A stretch of DNA of 64,000 nucleotides from Halostagnicola larsenii XH-48 (GCF_000517625.1 NZ_CP007055.1:310001-374000); one strand, 5' to 3'. Positions 8,148 to 17,793 are shown, counted from the stretch's first letter. Notes: a model not told the origin generated them from the sequence alone. A program made the numbers and translations.

Positions 8148-8852
8148 ATGTCGCGGGGTGTCGGCGCAGTCGAATCGATTCAGGGGCTGCTCCCCGAGTG
8201 GCTGGCACTGGTCGTCGCCCTGCTCACGCAGCTGGGTGACGTGTGGTTTTTGACGCTCCTTCTGGCCGTGCTTTACTGGCTGGACGCGCCGAGGCGCGAC
8301 GCCATCGCGGTCGTCGTCGGCGCGTGGATAGCCGGGACGGGGATGTACCTGGGACTGAAGGAGGTGTTCGCCCTCCCGAGACCGAACGAGCCGTTGGCCG
8401 ATCCCTCCCTGTATCCCTCGGTTATCCAACCCGTCTACGAAGCGACGGCGTTGGCCACCGGATACGGGTTCCCGAGCGGACACGCCGTTGGCACGACGAT
8501 CGTTTACGTCGGACTGGCAGCCGTTTTCACGAGTAGTACGCGGCGGCGGCGCTTTACTGGCGCAGCGGCGCTCGTCGGAACGGTTTGTTTCTCCCGCGTC
8601 GCACTCGGCGTTCACTATCTCGTCGATGTCGTCGCCGGCGTCGCCGCCGGTCTCCTCTTGTTGCTCGTCGTGCGAGCGCTCGCCGCGCGCCGGCCCGACG
8701 ACCCCGCCGCGACCACGTTCGGGCTGGCCGTCGTCTTCGCCGTTTTCTTCGTCGTTGTGAGCGGCGTCGCTTTCAAATCGATTCTCGTGCTGGCGGCCTC
8801 GCTCGGTACGGTGGCGGGTTGGCGGTTTTTCGACTTCGGTCGTCGCGGGTAG
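8148..8852 (+). CDS. PAP2-family membrane phosphatase
   Basis: 234 aa with about six membrane helices. The three PAP2 motifs are intact: K71-EVFALPRP, PSGH (109-112) and SRVALGVHYLVD (149-160). Such enzymes remove phosphate from lipid phosphates, for example isoprenyl pyrophosphates or phosphatidate; in haloarchaea archaetidyl or polyprenyl phosphates are likely. Convergent with the 8894-9928 gene (41-base gap). Confidence 0.93.
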   Translation: MSRGVGAVESIQGLLPEWLALVVALLTQLGDVWFLTLLLAVLYWLDAPRRDAIAVVVGAWIAGTGMYLGLKEVFALPRPNEPLADPSLYPSVIQPVYEATALATGYGFPSGHAVGTTIVYVGLAAVFTSSTRRRRFTGAAALVGTVCFSRVALGVHYLVDVVAGVAAGLLLLLVVRALAARRPDDPAATTFGLAVVFAVFFVVVSGVAFKSILVLAASLGTVAGWRFFDFGRRG

Positions 8853-8893
8853 GCAACGCGCTCGGTTCGACTTTCGGGCATCGCACCGGTCAA

Positions 8894-9928
8894 TCAGTCG
8901 CGAGCACTGACGCGAACGCGAACCCGCTGACCGACGGCGAACGAGCGATCGGGACAGACGAGTTTGACGCCGAAGGCGGCGTCTCGAGCGCAAAACAGGG
9001 AGATCCCGGTGATCCGTTCTCCGTCGACCGTAACGGCGACGTCGTCCCACGCAATCGTTCGCCCGCTCGCGACGCCCAGGCGATCCCCGTTCAGCGCCAC
9101 GATCTCCTCCACTCCGTCGTTCAAACGGGTGGCGTCGCCGACGGTGGTCGACCCGTTCGGACTGGCGGGTCTCGATTCGACGCTCGAGGGACCGCGAGCC
9201 GCGCCTCCTGCTTCGAGAATCCCGCCGCCGTCGTAGTGCGGGAGTCCGCCGTCGAGGACGCCGCCGCCGTCGGCGCGAATCCCGGCGAACGCCGCGCCCG
9301 GATTCGGATGGGGCGGACGATCGAGGATCGCGTACGTCTCGCCGGTTTCGACGACCGTTCCCGTGCCGTCCCACTCGAGCGGCGTGATGTCGACGCCCGC
9401 GCCGATCTCGAGGGGAAGCGATCCCGAGGCGCGCACCGGGTTCTGATCGGGTCGCCGGAAGCCGACGTGGAGGTGGTTGTCGACCCACGGCGCGAAAAAC
9501 CCCGACCGGATCAGCGTCCCGAGCGATTCGCCCGCGGCGATACGATCGCCCGCCTCGACGGCGGGGTCGACGTGAAGAATTCTGGCGACGAGTTCGTCGG
9601 ACTCATCGACGCTGCCGGCGTCGGCGGTTCCGTCGCTTCGGCTCGAGTTCTCGATTCCACTCGAGTCGGTGATTCCGCTCGAGCCCTCGACCTCGAGGAC
9701 GACGAGGTGGTCGTGTTCCGGTGCGTAAGGCTTCGACGGCGCGCGAACCGTCCGCGTCTCGAGCACCGTCCCCGAAACGGGACTCGGCGCGTCGGTTGTC
9801 CGGCCGCTCTCGAGCGTTCCGGGATAGAGATCGATCGCACGGCCGCCGTCGTGGGCTGGGTACGGCGAGTTGTACAGCGAGAACCGCTCGTACCGGGCGA
9901 GCACCGACTCGGGGAGGGTGACGGCCAT
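8894..9928 (-). CDS. Peptidase-M23/biotinyl-lipoyl-like barrel protein, haloarchaeal
   Basis: 344 aa from the ATG at 9928; an in-frame extension further upstream overlaps the divergent lipoate ligase and is rejected. The N-terminal half reads like a lysostaphin-type barrel: YPAHDGGRAIDLYP, SPVSGTVLE, VARILHVDPAVEAGDRIAAGESLGTLIRSGFFAPWVDNHLHVGFR. The HLHVGF metal-like motif is present, but the partner HxxxD is only approximated. The C-terminal half contains VVETGETYAILDRPPHPNPGAAFAGIRADGG. No signal peptide is seen, so a cytosolic role is more likely than wall cleavage. Function unknown; divergent from lipoate ligase. Confidence 0.72.
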   Translation of the reverse strand: MAVTLPESVLARYERFSLYNSPYPAHDGGRAIDLYPGTLESGRTTDAPSPVSGTVLETRTVRAPSKPYAPEHDHLVVLEVEGSSGITDSSGIENSSRSDGTADAGSVDESDELVARILHVDPAVEAGDRIAAGESLGTLIRSGFFAPWVDNHLHVGFRRPDQNPVRASGSLPLEIGAGVDITPLEWDGTGTVVETGETYAILDRPPHPNPGAAFAGIRADGGGVLDGGLPHYDGGGILEAGGAARGPSSVESRPASPNGSTTVGDATRLNDGVEEIVALNGDRLGVASGRTIAWDDVAVTVDGERITGISLFCARDAAFGVKLVCPDRSFAVGQRVRVRVSARD

Positions 9929-9997
9929 CTGTTCGTCTGTCCCTGCGCGCCACGAAGGTTTAGGCGCGTCGGCGCGTAGGCCGTCTCGAGACGACGA

Positions 9998-10828
9998 ATG
10001 TCCGTTCGTGTCCTTCGCGGCCGTTCCGAGACCACCGAGGCCGATCGAGCGGTGAGTCAGCGACTTCTCGAGATCGCCGCGGCCGGAACGCCCGCGGTTC
10101 GGGTCTGGCGACCCCACAGACAGGTCGCCTTCGGCCGGCGGGACGCCAGACTCGAGGGGTACGACGACGCTCGTGCGGTTGCGCGCGATTTCGGCTTTTC
10201 GCCGGTCGAGCGCAGCGTCGGCGGTCGGGCCGTCGCCTACGACGGGGAGACGACGCTCGCGTTCGCCCGCGCCGAACCGGTCGCGGACTTTCGGCAGGGG
10301 ACCGACGAGCGGTACGACCGGCTGACCGCCGATCTCGAGCGAGCGTTCGAGAAGCTGGGCGTCGATATCGTCCGCGGCGAACCCGCCGATTCGTTCTGTC
10401 CGGGTACACACTCGCTTTCGGTCCCAGCGCCGAATGAGCGAACCGGCTCGAGTGAGGTCCCGGACCGTCGGAAGATCGCCGGCCTCGCCCAGCGGGTTCA
10501 ACAAGACGCGGCGCTCGCGTCCGGAATCGTCGTCGTCGCGAACCGTGCCGAACTCGCGCGCGTTCTCGAGGGCGTCTACGGGGCGCTCGGGGTTCCGTTC
10601 GATCCCGACTCCGTCGGCGCGATCGCAGATTGGAGTCGTCGTTCCGAGTCGGAGTCGTCATCGGCTGACCGCGTCGAGGCCGACGCGCTCGAGGCGGACA
10701 CCCTCGCGATCGATCGCGCCGAGACCCAGCACGCAGAGACCGAACGTCTCAAGGTCGAGCGTGTCCGCTCCGTTCTCGAGGAGGCGCTGATCGGCGATCG
10801 TCCCGTGGAAGCCGTCGACGTGGCCTGA
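9998..10828 (+). CDS. Lipoate/biotin-protein ligase family protein
   Basis: 276 aa with a BPL/LplA/LipB fold. RSVGGRAVAY (72-81) is the substrate-binding loop and Lys159 in RKIAGLAQRVQQ corresponds to the conserved ligase Lys. The family attaches lipoate or octanoate to E2 or GcvH proteins. The C-terminal 60 residues are acidic and repetitive (EADALEADTLAIDRAETQHAETE) and probably disordered. Only 69 bases separate it from the divergent gene at 9928, so promoters overlap. Confidence 0.85.
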   Translation: MSVRVLRGRSETTEADRAVSQRLLEIAAAGTPAVRVWRPHRQVAFGRRDARLEGYDDARAVARDFGFSPVERSVGGRAVAYDGETTLAFARAEPVADFRQGTDERYDRLTADLERAFEKLGVDIVRGEPADSFCPGTHSLSVPAPNERTGSSEVPDRRKIAGLAQRVQQDAALASGIVVVANRAELARVLEGVYGALGVPFDPDSVGAIADWSRRSESESSSADRVEADALEADTLAIDRAETQHAETERLKVERVRSVLEEALIGDRPVEAVDVA

Positions 10829-10885
10829 GGCCGCTGATCTGGTCAGGGGTAATCGTCGGGTTCGAAATCCGAGCGATGCCCCACG

Positions 10886-10892
10886 CTTTATG
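10886..10892 (+). promoter_or_regulatory. TATA-like element of the FAD/Fe-S dehydrogenase
   Basis: CTTTATG lies 24-30 bases before the ATG at 10916, which fits a leaderless start. Confidence 0.45.
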
Positions 10893-10915
10893 CTGGCGAC
10901 GCGTAAGAATGTGGT

Positions 10916-13900
10916 ATGGCCACGGAGCCGAGTGACGATCCGGCCGCCGACGCACGCGCGGGATACGACTACGCGAGCACCGACGTCGACCGGCCGGGGT
11001 TGGTTCGGGACCTCGAGAACCTCGTCGACTGTTCGGTTCGATTCGACTCGTACTCGCGGCAGTTGTACGCCACCGACGCCAGCCCCTACGAGGTGACGCC
11101 GGTCGGCGTCGTCTTCCCCGAATCGACGGCCGACGTCGCTCGCGTCGTCGAGTACTGCGCGAGACGCGGAGTTCCGGTCCTCCCCCGCGGCGGCGGCACG
11201 AGCCTTGCCGGACAGACGGTCAACCGCGCCGTCGTCCTCGATTTCACTCGGCACATGAACGAGATTGTAGAGACAGATCCCGACGAGCGGACCGCGACGG
11301 TCCAGCCGGGAACCATCCTGGGGACGCTCAACGAGACGCTCGAGCCCCACGACCTCAAGTTCGCACCGGACCCCGCCTGGGGCGACAAGAGCGCAATCGG
11401 CGGCGCGATCGGGAACAACTCGACCGGGGCACACTCCCTGCAGTACGGCAAAACCGACGCCTACGTCGAGTCCTGCGAGGTCGTCCTCGCGGACGGCACC
11501 GTCACCCGATTCGGCGAGGTGACCCTCGAGGAGATCGACGAGCGAGGCGATCCCGACGGCCCGCTCGAGGCGCGGATCTACGCCGAAATCGCGCGCATTC
11601 TCGAGGAGGACGCAGACGCAATTTCCGAGGCGTACCCAGACCTCAAGCGAAACGTCTCGGGGTACAACCTCGATCGATTAGTCGCCGAAGCCCGGGGAGA
11701 GAACCTTCCCGGAGGAGAAGACACCGGCGAACCGGGGACCGTCAACCTCGCGCGGGTGCTCGCCGGCAGCGAGGGAACGCTCGCGATCGTGACCGAGGCG
11801 ACCGTCTCGCTCGAGCCGGTTCCCGAAACGAAGTCCGTCGCCCTGCTTTGTTACGCGGAACTTCGCGACGCGATGACGGACGTCGCGCCGATCATAGAGC
11901 ACGACCCCGCCGCCGTCGAGGTGCTCGACGACGTGCTGATCGACCTCGCCCGGGGTACCGCGGAGTTCGCTCCCGTGACCGAGATGCTCCCCGAGGGAAC
12001 GAACGCAACGTTGCTCGTCGAGTTCTACGCCGAGGACGATTCGGAGGGCCGAGAGCGGGTCGCCGAACTGCTCGCCGATCGATGCCCGTCGGTCACGCCC
12101 GCCGGGGCGTCCGACGGCGGCGTTTCGAAGGTGGACTCGAGTGCCGACGACACGAGCGGCAATGGCTCGAGCGGTGCTGATTCGAATACTACAGCTTCGG
12201 GCGACGCGCAACCGGTCGCGATCGACGCGCTCGAGGCCTACGAGGACGCTGAGCGGGCGAAGCTCTGGAAGCTCCGAAAATCTGGGCTTCCGATCTTGCT
12301 CTCGCGGACGACCGACGAGAAACACATCTCCTTCATCGAGGACACGGCGATCCCGCCCGAACGGCTGCCCGAGTTCGTCGACCGGTTCGAGTCGATTCTC
12401 GAGTCCCACGACACCTACGCGACCTTCTACGCCCACGCCGGGCCGGGCGTGCTCCATGTGCGGCCGCTGGTCAACACGAAGACCGATACCGGAATCGACC
12501 AGCTACGGGGCATCGCCGACGACGTGACGGACCTCGTGGTCGAACTCGGGGGCTCCGTCTCGGGCGAGCACGGGGACGGCCGCGCCCGAACGCAGTGGAA
12601 TCGCAAACTCTACGGCGAGGACCTCTGGGTGACGTTCAGGGATCTCAAGAGCGCCTTCGATCCCGACTGGCTCCTGAACCCGGGGCAGGTCGTCTTCCGC
12701 GATGAGAACCCGACGGACCTCCGCGAGAACCTCAGGTTCGACCCCGACTACGAGTACGACGCCGGGTTCGAGCCGACCCTCGAGTGGAACAACGACAACG
12801 GCATGCAGGGGATGGTCGAACTCTGTCACGGCTGTGGCGGCTGTCGCGGCGAGCAGTCGACGACCGGCGGGGTGATGTGTCCGACCTACCGCGCCTCACA
12901 CGAGGAGATCACGAGCACCCGCGGGCGGGCAAACTCCCTCCGGCAGGCGATGAGTGGCGATCTCCCGCGGGGCGAGCAGTTCTCCGACGAGTTCACGGAG
13001 GAGGTCATGGACCTCTGTATCGGTTGCAAGGGCTGTGCCATCGACTGCCCGAGCGAGGTCGATATGGCGAAGCTGAAAGCCGAAGTCACCCACGAGTACC
13101 ACCAGCGCAACGGCGCGTCGCTTCGCGACCGACTGTTCGCCAACGTCGCGAACCTCTCGCGCTGGGGCAGTCGCTTCGCGCCGCTGTCGAACGTCGCCCA
13201 CAGGATACCTGGCTCGCGCTGGCTGCTCGAGAAGACGGTCGGCATCGCGTCCGATCGGCCGCTGCCGACGTTCCACAGCGACACGTTCTCGGACTGGTTC
13301 GAACGCCGGGGCGGCACAGCCGTCGAAGAAGTCGACGCCGAGCGCGAGGTCGTGCTCTATCCAGATACGTATACCAACTACAACCACCCGGAGGCCGGAA
13401 AGGCGGCGGTTCGGGTGCTCGAGGCGGCGGACGTCCACGTCACGGTTCCCAACGGCGTCGGGGATACGGGGCGGCCCGCGTTCTCGAAGGGATTCCTCGA
13501 CAAAGCGCGAGAAACCGCCCGCGACAACGTCGAGTCGCTTTCACCGCATCTCGAGGAGGGACGAGATATCGTCCTTATCGAGCCCTCCGACGCCGTCATG
13601 TTGCAGTCGGACTACCTGGACCTGCTCGGCGAGGACGCTCGAGCGCTCGCAGAGCGCACCTACGGCGTCTGCGAGTACCTCGATACCTTCCGGCTCGACG
13701 AGTCGATTTCGTTCCTGTCGCCGTCCGATCTCGAGCCGGGTGGCGACGAGGCCGCGGCCGACGGGGCGACCGCGGACGGCGGCGCGCTCGAGCACCTCAC
13801 CTACCACGGTCACTGTCACCAGAAGGCGACGGCCAAAGATCACCACGCGGTCGGCGTCCTCCGGCGGGCGGGCTACGCCGTCGATCCGCTCGATTCCGGC

Positions 13901-14113
13901 TGCTGCGGGATGGCCGGCAGTTTCGGCTACGAAGCCGAACACGCCTCGATGAGTAACGCGATCGCCGACGTACTCTACGAGCAGGTCGACTCGAGCGAGG
14001 GCGAGCGGGTCGTCGCGCCGGGTGCCTCCTGTCGGAGCCAACTCGAGGGCCGTCCCGACGCCGAGGAGGAGCCACCGACACCGATCGAGATGCTCGCGAA
14101 CGCGCTCGAGTAA
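10916..14113 (+). CDS. FAD- and Fe-S-containing D-lactate/glycolate dehydrogenase (GlcD-GlpC fusion)
   Basis: 1065 aa. N-terminal PCMH-type FAD domain with PRGGGTSLAGQT (90-101), then the FAD-oxidase C-terminal domain with HISFIEDTAIP and SGEHGDGRART. Two 4Fe-4S clusters follow: C637-x2-C640-x2-C643...C655 and C701-x2-C704-x2-C707-x3-C711. Two CCG-like segments close the protein (HGHCHQK near 965, SGCCGMAGSFGYE near 994). The layout matches fused D-lactate dehydrogenases that pass electrons to the quinone pool at the membrane. A Ser/Asp-rich linker of about 35 residues (about 402-438) interrupts the FAD C-terminal domain, a haloarchaeal-style insertion. The choice between lactate and glycolate cannot be made from sequence. 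Confidence 0.92.
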   Translation: MATEPSDDPAADARAGYDYASTDVDRPGLVRDLENLVDCSVRFDSYSRQLYATDASPYEVTPVGVVFPESTADVARVVEYCARRGVPVLPRGGGTSLAGQTVNRAVVLDFTRHMNEIVETDPDERTATVQPGTILGTLNETLEPHDLKFAPDPAWGDKSAIGGAIGNNSTGAHSLQYGKTDAYVESCEVVLADGTVTRFGEVTLEEIDERGDPDGPLEARIYAEIARILEEDADAISEAYPDLKRNVSGYNLDRLVAEARGENLPGGEDTGEPGTVNLARVLAGSEGTLAIVTEATVSLEPVPETKSVALLCYAELRDAMTDVAPIIEHDPAAVEVLDDVLIDLARGTAEFAPVTEMLPEGTNATLLVEFYAEDDSEGRERVAELLADRCPSVTPAGASDGGVSKVDSSADDTSGNGSSGADSNTTASGDAQPVAIDALEAYEDAERAKLWKLRKSGLPILLSRTTDEKHISFIEDTAIPPERLPEFVDRFESILESHDTYATFYAHAGPGVLHVRPLVNTKTDTGIDQLRGIADDVTDLVVELGGSVSGEHGDGRARTQWNRKLYGEDLWVTFRDLKSAFDPDWLLNPGQVVFRDENPTDLRENLRFDPDYEYDAGFEPTLEWNNDNGMQGMVELCHGCGGCRGEQSTTGGVMCPTYRASHEEITSTRGRANSLRQAMSGDLPRGEQFSDEFTEEVMDLCIGCKGCAIDCPSEVDMAKLKAEVTHEYHQRNGASLRDRLFANVANLSRWGSRFAPLSNVAHRIPGSRWLLEKTVGIASDRPLPTFHSDTFSDWFERRGGTAVEEVDAEREVVLYPDTYTNYNHPEAGKAAVRVLEAADVHVTVPNGVGDTGRPAFSKGFLDKARETARDNVESLSPHLEEGRDIVLIEPSDAVMLQSDYLDLLGEDARALAERTYGVCEYLDTFRLDESISFLSPSDLEPGGDEAAADGATADGGALEHLTYHGHCHQKATAKDHHAVGVLRRAGYAVDPLDSGCCGMAGSFGYEAEHASMSNAIADVLYEQVDSSEGERVVAPGASCRSQLEGRPDAEEEPPTPIEMLANALE

Positions 14114-14440
14114 TCTCCCGTCCTTCCACATTGAGTGACCGCACCGCGTTCATGATGCTTGGAAGAGCCTCATTTTCCGTAGAGTCGCGCTCCGGCCGTT
14201 CACCCCGGCGCGCGCTGGAGGCGGCATCGAACACCGTGAGATGCCGTCCCGACTTCGTGCGAGGGACGGCGCTGAACGAAGTGAAGCGCCGAGGCTGGGG
14301 TGGCTCGAGGTGCTGTGGCGGACTGAACGCAGTCGCCGAGTGAACGACTCGTGGGCCGTTCTCGACGCGACGAACTCAAGCGATTTCGGTGCATTCGAAA
14401 CCCTGGCTTCGCGATTTCCCAGCCCTCTCGAGACAACCGA
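14114..14440. other. Intergenic region with three consecutive stem-loops
   Basis: No convincing coding frame. GCCGTCCC (14243-14250) pairs with GGGACGGC (14263-14270); GGCGCT (14268-14273) pairs with AGCGCC (14285-14290); and GGCGGACTG pairs with CAGTCGCC with one bulge (14317-14337). It lies between convergent genes, so a two-sided terminator or a short structured RNA are the main options. Confidence 0.5.
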
Positions 14441-15481
14441 TCAGTTCCCCACCAGTTCCTCGTACTGCGCGCCGGTCTGTTTCAACGTCTTCGTCGAGTA
14501 CAGTCGCTCGTGCTCTACAGGCAGGTACTCGCTCGCGAGTTCGTCGATCTTCTCGTCGACGGCCGCCGGATCGCGTCCGTGGATCATCGTAAACAGATTG
14601 TAGGGCCACTCGAGCGCGTCCCGTCGCGGCCGGTGATAACAGAGCGTGACGTACGAGCGGTCGCCGACGCGAACGCCGCGCTCGTCGAGTTCGTCGTCGG
14701 GCACGTTCCAGACGACCATGCAGTTGGCGTTGAACCCCGTCACGACGTGGTTGACCACGCAGCCGATGCGCTTGATACAGCCCGTCTCGAGGAGGCGGTC
14801 GATCCCGCGCAGGACCGCCTCGACGTCCGCCTCGAGCTCCGCGGCGACGTCTCGGTAGGGCGTTCGCGAAAGCGGGAACCCGTTCTGGATCGCGAGCAGG
14901 AGGTCGGCCTCGAACGCCGAGAGGTCGCCGACGGCCTCCTCGCTGATCCGGGTCGCCGAAGCGTCGGTTCCGCTCTCGAGCGATTCGCGCGCGAATCGAT
15001 CCGCGTTGACCACGGGGAACTCGAGGTCGATGTAGTAGTCGGTCAGCATCGGGAGGTTCAGGACCGTACAGCCGGTTCGAGCCTCGATGTCCGCCAGGAT
15101 TTCGTCGCGGGCCGCTCGAGAGCCGGCGGTGACGACGAACCACATATTCCACTCGTGGTCTCGGGCGTAGTTGTGGTTGACCTGCCGGTAGCCGTTGATC
15201 ACGTCGGCGATCTCCTCGAATCGATTCTCGGGGGCTCGAACGGCCGCCAGCGTCGACGAACCGATCACCGGCGGGTTGAGAACGGGGCCGAACCGGCGGA
15301 AGATCCCGTCCTCGTGGAGGCTTCGAACGCGCTCGAGGGCGTCCGATTCGTCGATTCCGAGGTCCTCGCCGAGGCTCCGAAACGGCCGTTCGGCCACCGG
15401 AAAACCGCTCTGATAGCCGTCGATGATCGCAGCGTCCACGTCGTCGACCGCCTCGCGCCAGTCCCTCGAGAGGGTACTCAT
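14441..15481 (-). CDS. ahbAB: Siroheme decarboxylase, AhbA-AhbB fusion (Lrp/AsnC fold)
   Basis: 346 aa from the ATG at 15481. There are two tandem AsnC-like units: the first has a helix-turn-helix around AIIDGYQSGFPVAERPFRSLGEDLGI and a domain with RQVNHNYARDHEWNMWFV; the second repeats the pattern as LLLAIQNGFPLSRTPYRDVAAELEAD and YVTLCYHRPRRDALEWPYNLFTMIHG. The conserved HxxE/RxxxWPYNLF features are those of AhbA/AhbB rather than of amino acid regulators. Known role: decarboxylation of siroheme to 12,18-didecarboxysiroheme in the alternative heme pathway. Both halves in one chain mean one gene replaces the usual pair. Confidence 0.88.
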   Translation of the reverse strand: MSTLSRDWREAVDDVDAAIIDGYQSGFPVAERPFRSLGEDLGIDESDALERVRSLHEDGIFRRFGPVLNPPVIGSSTLAAVRAPENRFEEIADVINGYRQVNHNYARDHEWNMWFVVTAGSRAARDEILADIEARTGCTVLNLPMLTDYYIDLEFPVVNADRFARESLESGTDASATRISEEAVGDLSAFEADLLLAIQNGFPLSRTPYRDVAAELEADVEAVLRGIDRLLETGCIKRIGCVVNHVVTGFNANCMVVWNVPDDELDERGVRVGDRSYVTLCYHRPRRDALEWPYNLFTMIHGRDPAAVDEKIDELASEYLPVEHERLYSTKTLKQTGAQYEELVGN

Positions 15482-15719
15482 TGACCTGTCTAGGGACGAG
15501 CGAAAGGTAGTGGTTTCGGATCGTTTCCGGCCCCAGTGGCTGAATTCGAAGGTTCTCGAGCCGGTTTTAGACCGAAACCGCACCGGCATTCGGTTCGGAA
15601 GTGACTACTCCGGGTCCTCGGGCCCACGCACTGTGCTCGAGCACGTCCTCGCTCGAGCGTACGTGTCAGTCGGTCGCCGGAAGCGGGAGGCTTTTGCGCC
15701 GTCCGTTCGAACCACGGAC

Positions 15720-16790
15720 ATGGCTCAGACAACTCGAGAATTCGGTGATTGGCCGTTGAAGCGGCTGATGACGGAGGTCGTCGGCACCGGCACGAAATCG
15801 GCGGAGGACATGTCTCGCGAGCAGGCCCGCGAGGCGTTCGAACGCATTCTGGCCGGCGAACCGGACCCGACGACGCTCGGCGCGTTCTGGCTCGCAAACC
15901 GGTGGAAGCACAACAACGCCGAAGAGCTATCGGCGTTCACCGACGTGATGATAGAGGAGGGCGTCGTGAGCGCGGAACCCGACTGCGACCCCGTCGATTG
16001 CGGCGCGAACTACGACGGCAAGCACACTTCGGCGATCCTCGGCGTCGGTGCGGGCGCAGTCGCCGCCGCCGCGGGAACGCCGGTCGTCGTCCACTCCGGC
16101 GACCGCGTGCCGACCCAGAAGGAGACGGCCTACAAACACGTCCTCGACGAACTCGGCGTTCGAACCGAACTCGAACCCGAAGAGAGCGCCGAGATGGTCG
16201 ACGAGACCGGCTTCGGCTTCTACTACCAGCCCGCGTTCAACCCCCCGATCGACTCGCTGTACGACCGCCGGGACCAGATGGGCGTCCGGACGTTCGTCAA
16301 TACGATCGAGACCGTCGCCAATCCGGCCAACGCGGACGTCCACCTCGGCTCGTTCTACCACCTCGCGTTCGCGAAGAAGATGACCGACCTGATCAAAGGC
16401 AGCGAGCACCTCGAGTACTCGCGCGTGATCATGTTTCAGGGGATGGAAGGCTACGACGACATCCGCCCCGGCTACACGAAGGTCGCAGAGTGGGACGAGT
16501 CCGCGGGCACGTTCGAGGACTTCGAAATCGAGACCGCCGAGTACGGCATGGAGATGGAGGGCGACGACCTCGCGGTCGAAGACGTGCGGGCCGACTCCGC
16601 GCGGATCACCGAGGAAGTGCTCGCCGGCGAGCGCGACGATCACTTCGCCGACGCCATCGCCTTGAACGGCGCGTTCCGAATCTACGCCCGGGGCGACGTC
16701 GATTCGCTCGAGGAGGGTCTTGAGGACGCTCGAGCGGCGATCACTGACGGAAGCGCACAGGCGGTGCTCGAGGACCTCCAGTCGTTCTGA
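15720..16790 (+). CDS. TrpD-like glycosyltransferase family 3 protein with altered PRPP motif
   Basis: 356 aa from the ATG at 15720. The fold of anthranilate phosphoribosyltransferase is clear: an N-terminal helical domain (MSREQAREAFERILAGEPDPTTLGAFWLANRWKHNNAEEL) and AAAAGTPVVVHSGDR. The diagnostic GTGGD PRPP loop is replaced by CGANYDGKHTSAI, and KHGNR by VHSGDR. It stands alone, away from tryptophan genes. It may be annotated trpD, but the missing motif argues against that reaction. Confidence 0.82.
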   Translation: MAQTTREFGDWPLKRLMTEVVGTGTKSAEDMSREQAREAFERILAGEPDPTTLGAFWLANRWKHNNAEELSAFTDVMIEEGVVSAEPDCDPVDCGANYDGKHTSAILGVGAGAVAAAAGTPVVVHSGDRVPTQKETAYKHVLDELGVRTELEPEESAEMVDETGFGFYYQPAFNPPIDSLYDRRDQMGVRTFVNTIETVANPANADVHLGSFYHLAFAKKMTDLIKGSEHLEYSRVIMFQGMEGYDDIRPGYTKVAEWDESAGTFEDFEIETAEYGMEMEGDDLAVEDVRADSARITEEVLAGERDDHFADAIALNGAFRIYARGDVDSLEEGLEDARAAITDGSAQAVLEDLQSF

Positions 16791-16827
16791 ATTCGGAACT
16801 GCACGTATTCTGCCTTCCCTTCTCCAG

Positions 16828-16877
16828 CGAATCGAGCCATCTGAAGCCCTGCGGCTTCGCATCGGTGATCCGATTCG
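16828..16877. terminator. Nested stem-loop downstream of the TrpD-like gene
   Basis: GAAGCC (16843-16848) pairs with GGCTTC (16853-16858) across a 4-base loop, inside outer arms CGAATCG (16828-16834) and CGATTCG (16871-16877). It starts 38 bases after the stop codon. There is no U-run, so a terminator role is tentative. Confidence 0.4.
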
Positions 16878-16992
16878 TCTCTCGAGCGGACTCTTACCAT
16901 CGTTCACTATATCTCGAAGAAGGGTGAACGACATCGGGCTCTAACCGGAAAACTATGAACGAATTTATGTTCCGCCCGCTCGATACAGAACC

Positions 16993-17754
16993 ATGCGACT
17001 CGAAGACAAGACAGTTGTTGTCACTGGTGCGGCCGCGGGAATCGGACGGGCGACCGCCGAACGCTGCGCCGAGGAGGGCGCGCGCGTCGTCGTCACCGAC
17101 ATCGACTCGAGCGGCGGCGAGGCGGTCGTCGAAACGATCGAAGACGCCGGCGGCGAGGCGACGTTTTCCGAACTCGACGTCACCGATAGCGACCAGTTCC
17201 ACGCGGTGATCGACGCGGTCGCCGCGGAGAACGGCCTCGACGTGCTCGTCAACAACGCGGGCACGGGCCATCCCTCATCGCGAATGGAAGAGACCGACGA
17301 GTCGATCCGGGACTTCGTGATGGACGTCAACGTCAACGGCGTCTGGAACGGCTGTCACGCCGCGTTGCCCCACCTCAAAGAACAGGGTCACGGAGCCATC
17401 GTCAACGTGGGCTCGCTCGCGAGCATCCTCGGCCTCCCGAAACAGGCCGCCTACTCGCTAAGCAAGGGCGCGGTGTTGAACTTCACCCGAGCGGTCGCCG
17501 CCGAGGCGGGTCCCCACGGCGTTAGAGCGAACACGGTCTGTCCAGGCTTTACGAACACGCAACTCGTCGAGCAGTACCTCGAGGGACAGGGAGATCCAGA
17601 AGAGGCTCGCAAGGAGATGGAAGCCCAGTATCCGCTCAAGCGACTGGCCGAACCGGAGGAGGTGGCGGACGCGATCCTGTTTCTCGCCAGCGACGAAGCG
17701 TCGTTCGTCAGCGGACACGGGCTGGTCGTCGACGGCGGATTTTCGACCTGTTGA
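16993..17754 (+). CDS. SDR-family NAD(P)-dependent oxidoreductase
   Basis: 253 aa classical short-chain dehydrogenase. TGAAAGIG (11-18) is the nucleotide loop, Asp at DIDSS (about 36) favours NAD(H), NNAG is at 87-90, and the catalytic set is Ser141, Tyr154 and Lys158. It ends with the common GHGLVVDGGFS. It resembles glucose/3-ketoacyl-type reductases, but the substrate cannot be assigned. AATTTATG at 16961-16968 is a good TATA box at -25 to -32. Confidence 0.92.
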   Translation: MRLEDKTVVVTGAAAGIGRATAERCAEEGARVVVTDIDSSGGEAVVETIEDAGGEATFSELDVTDSDQFHAVIDAVAAENGLDVLVNNAGTGHPSSRMEETDESIRDFVMDVNVNGVWNGCHAALPHLKEQGHGAIVNVGSLASILGLPKQAAYSLSKGAVLNFTRAVAAEAGPHGVRANTVCPGFTNTQLVEQYLEGQGDPEEARKEMEAQYPLKRLAEPEEVADAILFLASDEASFVSGHGLVVDGGFSTC

Positions 17755-17793
17755 GCGGCCAGCCCGCTCCCTCGGGTTTCCCCGGTGCCGATC

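Noticed and set aside
9929-10504. N-terminal extension of the peptidase-M23-like gene to 10504
   Set aside because: It would overlap almost the whole 5' half of the divergent lipoate ligase and is rich in Arg/Gly without any fold; the ATG at 9928 leaves a normal divergent gap.
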